DNA of 64,000 bases from Terriglobia bacterium (GTDB lineage: Bacteria; Acidobacteriota; Terriglobia; JAIQFV01). Positions 51,661-58,186 of the stretch are shown piece by piece (positions within the stretch are counted from its first letter, which is position 1; every line of letters starts with the position of its first letter). Made by a program: the position numbers and the translations under genes. Where the stretch lies: NCBI GenBank assembly GCA_020072965.1, contig JAIQFY010000016.1:18860-82859 (forward strand), in the 5' to 3' direction. The notes under the pieces were generated by a model that was given only the letters and a program-made list of their open reading frames with translations, was not told the origin of the DNA and did no database searches.

Positions 51661-52411
51661 CACAACTGTCGGTTCTGTGCATCCCGCCCGCAAATGCCCC
51701 CCCCGCAAGAAACCGCGGGGAGGCTACCAAAACTCTCCCCATCGCGATGCTCTGGTAGCCTCGCCGGCGCTTTCTGCCGGCGGGGGCCTTTCCCCTCATG
51801 GCCCGCACGATTGTGGGTTTTGTGCATCCCGCCCGCAAATGCCCCCCCCGCAAGAAACCGCGGGGAGGCTACCAAAACTCTCCCCATCGCAACGGTTTTG
51901 TAGCCCCGCTGGCGTCCTCTGCCGGCGGGGGCCTTTCCCCTCATGGCCCGCACAACTGTCGGTTCTGTGCATCCCGCCCGCAAATCCCCCCCCCGCAAGA
52001 AAGCGCGGGGAGCCTACCAAAACTCTCCCCATCGCGATGCTCTGGTAACCTCGCCGGCGCTTTCTGCCGGCGGGGGCCTTTCCCCTCATGGCCCGCACAA
52101 CTGTCGGTTCTGTGCATCCCGCCCGCAAACGCCCCCCCCGCAAGAAACCGCGGGGAGGCTACCAAAACTCTCCCCATCGCAACGCTTTGGTAGCCCCGCT
52201 GGCGCTTTCTGCCGGCGGGGGCTCTTCATTCATTACGGGCACAACTGTCGGTTCTGTGCATCCCGCCCGCAAATGCCCCCCCGCAAGAAACCGCGGGGAG
52301 GCTACCAAAACTCTCCCCATCGCGATGCTCTGGTAACCCCGCCGGCGCTTTCTGCCGGCGGGGGCCTTTCCCCTCATGGCCCGCACAACTGTCGGTTCTG
52401 TGCATCCCGCT
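51661..52411. repeat. 145-bp tandem repeat array (five units plus a partial sixth)
   Basis: Units start at 51661, 51806, 51951, 52096 and 52240 (period 145, last two 144), each beginning CACAACTGTCGGTTCTGTGC or a close variant, with a partial sixth at 52384. Each contains two hairpins, CCCCGC...GCGGGG and GCCGGCG...GCCGGCGGGGG, and the pair GAGGCTACCAAAACTCTCCC. Long ORFs cross it in several frames only because the period is not a multiple of three and stop codons are rare. It is not CRISPR-like: there are no unique spacers. Confidence 0.9.
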
Positions 52412-52517
52412 CACAAAATTGCTGGCTTAGGATCCGCACAGGGCGCAAGAATGCGAACGGGGCGGAATACAAAAGTCAGAAAGAGCCCGGCACAGAATCA
52501 GAGAGAGTAATAACCAT

Positions 52518-52559
52518 GGGACAGCCACCTGTTTTTGGCGAGAAGTAGGTGGCTGTCCC
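52518..52559. repeat. GGGACAGCCACC hairpin repeat
   Basis: Inverted repeat GGGACAGCCACCT (52518-52530) and AGGTGGCTGTCCC (52547-52559), a variant of the hairpins at 35004 and 40808. It lies 33 bases beyond the stop of the leftward epoxide hydrolase gene and may end that transcript. Confidence 0.65.
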
Positions 52560-52591
52560 CGGTTCTCCCGGTGCTCATGAGAATTTTGGGT

Positions 52592-53764
52592 TTAGAGCTC
52601 ACCGAAGAAAGCTGCAATGTCACGCGCGACGAGTTCCGGCTCTTCAGCGGGGGCAAAATGACCACCGCGCGGCATTGCTGTCCAGCGACGAACGTTGTAT
52701 AGCCTCTCGGCCCACTCCCGCGGAGGATCTCCTTCAAAGACAAAATTACTCACAAAGTTGGCGATCGCGGTCGGCACATGGACAAAGTCCTCTGGCCCAA
52801 TCGCAGCTCCTTGCCAGCGTTCGTCGAAGTAGTCCCGTATCGAGGTTGTGATCGTCTGTGTGACCCAGTAGAGCGTTACCACTGTCAGCAAGAAGTCGCG
52901 CGAAAAGCGGCCGTCGAGATCGCCCCCGGAGTCAGCCCACGTCCGCCACTTCTCGAGGATCCATGCGGCCAGCCCGGCGGGCGAGTCATTAAGCGCGTAT
53001 CCGAGCGTCTGCGGTTTGGTCGACTGGATCGCGCTATAGCCACGTTCCACCGCATCCCACTGGTTGCGATGCGTGAGGTAGATGCGTTCCGCCTCCGAAA
53101 GGGGGCGCGAACCTTCGCCGGTATAGGGCGAGATGTCCAGGTTGGTCAGGTGGAGACCGATCAGGGGTGAGGGATCATCCAGCGCCATGAAGGTGGCAAC
53201 GCTGGAGCCGAAGTCCCCCCCGCCTGCTCCATAGCGTTCGTAGCCCAGGCCGCGCATGAGCTGGTGCCAGAGCACGGCGACGTCCCTGCAGTTCGCCCGG
53301 GGGGGCCGGGTCGAGAAGGCATATCCCGGCAGCGAAGGGATGACAACGTCGAAGGCAGGGCCGTCGATTCCGTGGGCCTCCGGCTCGGTTAAGAGCGGCA
53401 CGAGCGGAAGCAGTTCGACGAAGGCGCTGGGCCAGCCATGGGTCAAGATCAGGGGTATCCCGCGTCCGTTTCGCGCGCGTTCATGGACGAAGTGGATCCG
53501 GACGTCGCCCAGTTTGGCGCGGAATTGGCGGAAGGCGTTCAGCTTGCGCTCCTGCCCGCGCCAGTCGAAGCTGTCGGCCCAGTAAGCAAGCAGCTGTTTC
53601 AAGTACTGGAGTTCGGTGCCCTGCTCCCAGGCCACGCCCGGCACTTGATCGGGCCAGCGCGTCCTGCCAATGCGCATCTGGAGGTCGGATAAAACCTCGT
53701 CCTCTATGCGGATCGAGAAGGGCTCGATGTCGAGCGTTGATCTCGGCTTGCTGTCCATGCTCAT
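52592..53764 (-). CDS. Epoxide hydrolase (alpha/beta hydrolase, EHN family)
   Basis: 390 residues from the ATG at 53764 (MSMDSKPRS); the frame extends upstream only through a dispersed repeat. The N-terminal EHN domain covers about 1-110 (FSIRIEDEVLSDLQMRIGRT, RWPDQVPGVAWEQG). The catalytic core has the oxyanion motif HGWPSAF, PGYAFSTRPP, nucleophile Asp184 in GGGDFGSSVA, and the catalytic His in RGGHFAPAEEPELVA. It resembles microsomal and juvenile-hormone-type epoxide hydrolases, which convert epoxides to diols through an ester intermediate. The ribosome site is weak. The substrate is unknown and it is not in an evident operon. Confidence 0.93.
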   Translation of the reverse strand: MSMDSKPRSTLDIEPFSIRIEDEVLSDLQMRIGRTRWPDQVPGVAWEQGTELQYLKQLLAYWADSFDWRGQERKLNAFRQFRAKLGDVRIHFVHERARNGRGIPLILTHGWPSAFVELLPLVPLLTEPEAHGIDGPAFDVVIPSLPGYAFSTRPPRANCRDVAVLWHQLMRGLGYERYGAGGGDFGSSVATFMALDDPSPLIGLHLTNLDISPYTGEGSRPLSEAERIYLTHRNQWDAVERGYSAIQSTKPQTLGYALNDSPAGLAAWILEKWRTWADSGGDLDGRFSRDFLLTVVTLYWVTQTITTSIRDYFDERWQGAAIGPEDFVHVPTAIANFVSNFVFEGDPPREWAERLYNVRRWTAMPRGGHFAPAEEPELVARDIAAFFGEL

Positions 53765-53810
53765 GGTTGCGATCGTACCCCTATTGCCATGTCTTGGGCA
53801 ACGCCCGGCG

Positions 53811-53887
53811 CAGGCCCGAAGGGCCGACAGATTGTAGCCCAGGGTGAAGCGATCCCGCACCGCGGGAGCGCGGAGCCCTGGGTCAGC
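53811..53887. repeat. 77-bp direct repeat flanking the DUF2911 gene, copy 1
   Basis: The first 50 bases are identical to 55062-55111 and the remaining 27 differ at two positions. It contains the CCCGAAGGGCCGACAGATTG and AGCCCAGGGTGAAGC strings seen in variants elsewhere in the window. Confidence 0.85.
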
Positions 53888-53950
53888 CCCCCCTCATAAT
53901 ACAGCCCCGCTTGCGGGGCGAAAGAATAGAAACACGCGAAGATGAAATTG

Positions 53951-54017
53951 GGGTCAAGCCTAAATTTTCAATGGTGATATTTGTGGAGGAGAAAAATCGA
54001 AAATTTAGACGTGACCC
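53951..54017. repeat. REP-like palindrome family, copy A
   Basis: Long imperfect hairpin: GGGTCAAGCCTAAATTTTCA on the left and TCGAAAATTTAGACGTGACC on the right. Related copies lie at 54837, 57541 and 60249. It is between the epoxide hydrolase and DUF2911 genes, 37 bases from the end of the latter. Confidence 0.75.
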
Positions 54018-54053
54018 TAACAACCTTGTTCGCCTACAGGCCGCAGGGGCGCG

Positions 54054-54632
54054 CTAGTTCACGGCGAAGGTTCCCGTCTGAACGACATTGCCGAAGTGAA
54101 TGGTGACCACTGCTTTGCCCTTGTCTTCACTGAGCTTGATATTCAGGAGTTCCGCCCTATCGCTGACTTTTTCAGTGGTTAACGGCATATCGGCGATAAA
54201 TCCGTTTTGTAGCCTTGCAGCGCCCCCCATGACATCGCCCCATAACGGCCTGCCGTACCATTCCTTTGTTTTTGGATGGAAGGAGATGACCCACTTGTCT
54301 TCGCCCAGTCTCCTGGCCCATAACGTGTATCTCCCCGCCGCCAATTCTTTTCCATCCACCACCATCCGACCGGCCGATTCGATAAGGGTGGCCTCGTTGC
54401 GGCCGAATCTCCAAACGAACCCGACAGGTGCCACTGAAAGTGGATCGCGCCCGCGAATCGCCGGGCCGTCCAAGGCCGGTTGTCCGTAAAGAATCGAGAC
54501 ATTCTTACCGTTGATCATTGCTTCCGTCTTCACCTGGCCAAGATACTTAGGTTTTCGTGGAATCAGAACAAGCGCACACACAACACAGACAATGAGCGCG
54601 ATGACACACAGCGCAAGTCTTCGAATATTCAT
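54054..54632 (-). CDS. DUF2911-family exported protein
   Basis: 192 residues. The N-terminal helix (LALCVIALIVCVVCALVLIP) is a signal peptide or membrane anchor. The body has the DUF2911 signature: ILYGQPALDGPAIRGRDPL, VWRFGRNEATLIE, VDGKELAAGRYTLWARRL, WVISFHPKTKEWYG. GGGAGA lies 7 bases before the ATG. The family is common in Bacteroidota and Acidobacteriota and has no known function. Two repeat families flank this gene symmetrically, which suggests it moved or was copied as a unit (inference). Confidence 0.9.
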   Translation of the reverse strand: MNIRRLALCVIALIVCVVCALVLIPRKPKYLGQVKTEAMINGKNVSILYGQPALDGPAIRGRDPLSVAPVGFVWRFGRNEATLIESAGRMVVDGKELAAGRYTLWARRLGEDKWVISFHPKTKEWYGRPLWGDVMGGAARLQNGFIADMPLTTEKVSDRAELLNIKLSEDKGKAVVTIHFGNVVQTGTFAVN

Positions 54633-54836
54633 TCTTAATCTCCCAGCTCCAAGGCTAATCTATTCCCCCGGGAACCCAGTGCCCCGCCGGTAGTCCCTAT
54701 ACGCTTCCCCGAAAGCAAAGTTGCAGAAATCTCGGGGACAGTCCTGTGGAGTGGACCCCAAAACTCAGACATGAATAATAAGGACAGTTTTCAAAAAGCA
54801 GAGCCATGTCCCGAAGTTTGTGAGGGTCAAGTTTGT

Positions 54837-54907
54837 GAGGGTCAAGTCTAAATTCTCAATTGTGATATTTCTCGAGAAGATGAATTGAAAATTTGGACCT
54901 GACCCTC
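54837..54907. repeat. REP-like palindrome family, copy B
   Basis: GAGGGTCAAGTCTAAATTCT on the left and TTGAAAATTTGGACCTGACC on the right. The left end is partly duplicated (TTTGTGAGGGTCAAG occurs twice from 54818). The surrounding 54633-55510 holds no gene other than repeats. Confidence 0.75.
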
Positions 54908-55061
54908 AACTTGGTGAAAACAAATTTCCCGTCCAGACCAATGCCCTCGACGGCAGTTGGGGGGGTAGCTTGGGTAGCCGGGATCCCGTTCATTGGGATC
55001 CCGGGCACTTGTCTGCAAGCCGCACGGTCCGCCCCGATCTATTGGGGCTGCCACCCGAGCC

Positions 55062-55138
55062 CAGGCCCGAAGGGCCGACAGATTGTAGCCCAGGGTGAAG
55101 CGATCCCGCACGGCGGGATCGCGGAGCCCTGGGTCAGC
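55062..55138. repeat. 77-bp direct repeat flanking the DUF2911 gene, copy 2
   Basis: Partner of 53811-53887 in the same orientation, 1251 bases away. The following 370 bases to the radical SAM gene hold no gene; GCTAAGTTTTTTTAGC near 55472-55487 and a G/C-rich stem with T-run just after the radical SAM stop may end that transcript. Confidence 0.85.
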
Positions 55139-55510
55139 TCGCCCTCAAAAAAGAGCACCACTTGCGGGGGCGGAAGGTTAAAGATAGGCCGGACCCGAAC
55201 GATCCCCCGAATTCCCTAAGCGGTATTCGAACAGGCTGCGCACCGACTCGTTCCGAACGAGCGGGTCGGACAGAACCATCTCATTGAAACTCCGGTGCAT
55301 GGGTGCCAATAAAGGTAGGGTTTGAGCTTTGGAAGCTCGATCTTGCCCCGAAATCCTCTACCATTTATCAACTTGGATCGGCTAGCACGAAGCGCCTACA
55401 GGGACAATATTGAGGGAGAAAAGGGCCGTTTAAGCCTCAAAAAAGCCCCCGTTTTTTATATTATCCTCTCTTGCTAAAAAAACTTAGCTTGGTCTGACCC
55501 ACTTTTGTTA

Positions 55511-56614
55511 TTACAACAACTTAGCTTGCTCGGGCCCTGTCATGGAAACCGCCGTGGGTTCTCGGGGATTCTGATTGTGAGGACAGAAAGCGTTCTCGTA
55601 CAGGGTGCCGGCCGTGAAGTAATTGGATGCGCGACATCCCCCTTTGCAGACGTCCGCCACATCGCAGTCCCTGCACCGTCCCGTCAGCAATTGCAGGTCG
55701 AATGCCCGGTTGTAGCTGAACTTGTGCTCGTCGCGCCAGATCTCGCTTAAGGGTTGCTCTCTCACGTTCCCTTCAATGAACGCATCGTCGTAAAGGGCTC
55801 CACAGCCCTTGACATTGCCCACGCTGTCAATAAAAAAGGATGTAATCCCGGCCTGACAGCCTTCCCAGTAGCAGATCGGCTCTCTTCTGCCGCGAATGCA
55901 TCCTTCCGAGTCGTCATGGTAGTAGCCGATACTGTCCGCGGCGACAACGATCATCCTTCTCTCGCTATTCTTTTCGCGGATGAACTCGATCAGCCATGGG
56001 AGCTTGTCGGGATTGAGGATCAGGTTCCTTCTGCCGGCCATGTTCCCCATTGGGTTCACCAGCTGAAGCTGCCAGATCTGAACACCATGGCTCAGCAGGA
56101 ACTCATATAGCTCTTCCAGATCAGGAAAGTTGAAGTCCAGTAGAGAGGTTACAACCGCAATCGGCACATCCTCCCGGTTCAGCAGGTCAAACACCTTGAT
56201 GATTTGACCGAACGAGTTCTTTCTCCCCCGAATCCGATTGTGGTTCTCCTCCAGTCCGTCGACCGAAATGCCGACATTGCTTAGGCGGCCGTACTGGATC
56301 TGTCTGACCTCCTCCTCGCCTATGCCGTAGGCGTTCGTCATAATGTTCACGAGAATCCCCCGGTCCGATGCATACCGTGCGATCTGCTCCCATCCTTTGT
56401 AGAGGAAGACTTCCCCTCCGATGAGGGCCAGCTCTTTACACCCAAGCCCGACAAGTTCGTCGGCCACGGCGAAGCATTCATCGAGCGTCAGTTCGCGGCT
56501 GCGAGCCCGCCCCGCTACGGAACCGCAATGCATGCAGTGCATGTTACACTTCAGTGTGAGTTCCCAGAGACAGGCACGCAGCGGGTAGTGGCCATTCTGG
56601 GCATCCACGCTCAC
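55511..56614 (-). CDS. Radical SAM/SPASM enzyme, probable peptide maturase
   Basis: 367 residues from a GTG with GAGGAG 6 bases upstream. The radical SAM cluster motif is C-NMH-C-MH-C (Cys23, 27, 30), followed by GSVAG and LALIGGEVFLYKGW. The C-terminal SPASM region has many cysteines (CYWEGCQAGITSFFIDSVGN, KGCGAL, CRDCDVADVCKGGCRASN) for two auxiliary iron-sulfur clusters. Such enzymes mostly modify peptides (sactipeptides, ranthipeptides, cyclophanes, PQQ-like cofactors). The GTG overlaps the stop of a Cys-rich small ORF (GTGA), and a 99-residue ORF precedes that, so the locus may encode enzyme plus precursor. The exact chemistry cannot be told. It is the downstream gene of the leftward unit. 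Confidence 0.93.
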   Translation of the reverse strand: MSVDAQNGHYPLRACLWELTLKCNMHCMHCGSVAGRARSRELTLDECFAVADELVGLGCKELALIGGEVFLYKGWEQIARYASDRGILVNIMTNAYGIGEEEVRQIQYGRLSNVGISVDGLEENHNRIRGRKNSFGQIIKVFDLLNREDVPIAVVTSLLDFNFPDLEELYEFLLSHGVQIWQLQLVNPMGNMAGRRNLILNPDKLPWLIEFIREKNSERRMIVVAADSIGYYHDDSEGCIRGRREPICYWEGCQAGITSFFIDSVGNVKGCGALYDDAFIEGNVREQPLSEIWRDEHKFSYNRAFDLQLLTGRCRDCDVADVCKGGCRASNYFTAGTLYENAFCPHNQNPREPTAVSMTGPEQAKLL

Positions 56615-56805
56615 TCGACACTCCTCACCCTCGAATTACAGAGGCAAGCCGATTTGCAGTCGTGATTGGTGTTTTCGCCTAACTGAAAACAATGGCACCC
56701 CTTTGCATGGCATCCGCTGTGATGTTCACACTCGATATCGCCGTGCGCAGTTGGAGATGTTCCTTCACCTGAAGTACCTGTTGATCCGTCAGGTAGATCA
56801 GCCAA
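56611..56805 (-). CDS. Cys-rich small ORF coupled to the radical SAM gene (candidate precursor)
   Basis: 64 residues if started at a TTG at 56805; no ATG or GTG exists in frame. The C-terminal half carries seven cysteines, IECEHHSGCHAKGCHCF then DCKSACLC, pattern C-x5-C-x4-C-x-C-x11-C-x3-C-x-C. Its TGA overlaps the radical SAM start as GTGA, a classic coupling. It overlaps the 99-residue ORF by 127 bases in another frame. An A3G4 run (complement of 56698-56704) lies where a one-base shift would fuse the two frames into one leader-plus-Cys-rich-core protein. It may be a RiPP core, a metal-binding tail or a chance frame. Confidence 0.4.
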   Translation of the reverse strand: MADLPDGSTGTSGEGTSPTAHGDIECEHHSGCHAKGCHCFQLGENTNHDCKSACLCNSRVRSVE

Positions 56806-56978
56806 TCATCTTTCCGCATGCCCAAAGGCGGAATTTTGTAGGACGTCAGGCAGCCACCTTTCCCGGGTTTGATCGTGACCCTGGTGATCTTGTCGATCCC
56901 TTCCACCTTGGAGAAGTCCTTCAACATTCTCTTCTGCCAGCTTTCCAAATACAGCGTAACGGCTAGTTTTCTAATCAC
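56679..56978 (-). CDS. Small protein upstream of the radical SAM gene
   Basis: 99 residues from a GTG at 56978; AAGGAG lies about 11 bases upstream. The sequence looks truly coding: IRKLAVTLYLESWQKRMLKD, TRVTIKPGKGGCLTSYKIPP, WLIYLTDQQVLQVKEHLQLR. I do not recognise a family. It ends 65 bases before the radical SAM start and shares its strand. It could be a precursor leader, a recognition element or a separate partner protein. The frame runs further upstream through DNA with no coding character, so a longer form is unlikely. Confidence 0.65.
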   Translation of the reverse strand: MIRKLAVTLYLESWQKRMLKDFSKVEGIDKITRVTIKPGKGGCLTSYKIPPLGMRKDDWLIYLTDQQVLQVKEHLQLRTAISSVNITADAMQRGAIVFS

Positions 56979-57336
56979 GGTAGCACACTCCTTTCTCGCG
57001 ATGTACCTGACCCCGCCATGAGCTGGGAACCGGCACCTGTTTGATACAACTCTTCCCTCGGACTTGCTTTCGTGCGCTCTGTGCTTAGACGAAGTATACA
57101 TTGCGATAATTTTCTGTCTGTCACAAAGAGGACACGGGCATGGGGTCATGCTGAGTGGACTCGGGAGCAAGCGCGTAAGGCCAGGTCTCAAAAAACAACA
57201 TTCGAACCTGTTGAATTTTGAGACCAGGCCCCCCTCGTTATTCGACGCGTAACACTGATGGAACCGTTCGACAATTCCTCGCCGCGCTCCGCTTGATGCA
57301 ATTCTTGGACATACTTTGGATAAAGCAAGACCGGCT

Positions 57337-57538
57337 CTATTTTTTCGCGTCTTGCTTTAGAATCAGGTCAAGCAATTCTTGTATATAATCTGCGCTATAG
57401 ACTGAGGTAAGCCCCGATGGGCCTAGTCCGCCAGAAACGATTCCGATCACGTAGTTCTTCATTTGCTCTGTCGCAAACTGCAATTGATTAGTTTTAGGAT
57501 CACGCCGAACTTTTAGTTCCGAGGCAAGAACAATTTTT
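57337..57538 (-). pseudogene. 3' remnant of an unidentified gene, cut by a palindromic repeat
   Basis: Leftward frame of about 65 codons reading IVLASELKVRRDPKTNQLQF, then ATEQMKNYVIGIVSGGLGPS and SADYIQELLDLILKQDAKK before TAG at 57337-57339. The composition looks coding. It has no credible start: immediately upstream the frame meets a TGA inside the REP-like element at 57541. The gene seems to have lost its 5' part at that junction. An internal ATG would leave only about 40 residues. Family not recognised. The surrounding 56979-57336 contains no gene. Confidence 0.6.
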
Positions 57539-57540
57539 GA

Positions 57541-57606
57541 GGGTCAAGTCTAAATTTTCAATTTTTCTCATTCGAAACGATCACAATTCAAAAGTTAGAC
57601 CTGACC
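57541..57606. repeat. REP-like palindrome family, copy C
   Basis: GGGTCAAGTCTAAATTTTCA on the left and AATTCAAAAGTTAGACCTGA on the right. The inner part (TTTTCTCATTCGAAACGATC) is shared with copy D at 60249, so these two are the closest relatives. It borders the truncated gene at 57337-57538. Confidence 0.75.
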
Positions 57607-57779
57607 ACCACGTTTCCAAATAAAATCCAGGTTCCAAACAAAAGTAACGGTCGAGAATCAATGAGTATGGCTCGTGTGGTCAGGCCTTCTCAATTCTCAA
57701 ATTGAACGAGAGTAAACGCATGATTGATCGATTGGAAGATGGCAAAACAATAGGAAAACTCAAAAACTCAGGCCGGGAA

Positions 57780-57848
57780 TTATTCCTTGATCAGCAATGC
57801 GTTGACAATGACGTTGGTATCGAAGAAGATGCGGAGCTCAGTCGGCAT
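57780..57848 (-). pseudogene. N-terminal remnant of a PIN-domain (VapC-like) gene
   Basis: A leftward ATG at 57848 opens MPTELRIFFDTNVIVNALLI followed by two residues and a TAA. FFDTNVIVNALL is the first PIN-domain strand with its catalytic Asp. The rest of the domain (over 100 residues) is missing downstream; I find no continuation in other frames. No antitoxin is recognisable upstream, where CAGCAAGAGGGGTCA is repeated twice (57884, 57902). The interval 57849-58186 holds no other gene. Confidence 0.6.
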
Positions 57849-58186
57849 GGAGCGGCGACTCGACAATCTCGGGGGTCAGTCCACAGCAAGAGGGGTCACA
57901 CAGCAAGAGGGGTCAGGCTGCGACATTCGACAAATCAGGGACCCGTGGTACAGAGAGCAATCCCACCCGGTCATCCTTGGCTCGGATGTGATCCTGCGTT
58001 GTCATGAATTCGACCTTGCGGGATAATCCAGGCTGTCCTTTTTCGACGGGCTGCTTCGATGGAGTCAGCGGGTGGACCGGGGGAGATCTTTCTACCAAGG
58101 GAAACATCTCCCCAGTCTGACCCGAAAAGTTCCGAGAGTGTGGTTTTGCGAGAGACAAGACGCAAGATCTGTAGAGGAGGTTGCAT

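Noticed and set aside
51661..52411. CRISPR array
   Set aside because: Units are 145 bp, contiguous and without unique spacers; no cas genes nearby.
51571..52548. Long overlapping ORFs in several frames across the 145-bp array, resembling a repetitive protein
   Set aside because: They exist on both strands and in several frames at once, have no ribosome sites, and follow the DNA period with frame changes between units; the repeat itself explains them.
57702..58007. 101-codon plus-strand ORF near the radical SAM locus
   Set aside because: The opposite strand here carries a recognisable PIN start, and the plus frame runs through a short tandem repeat.
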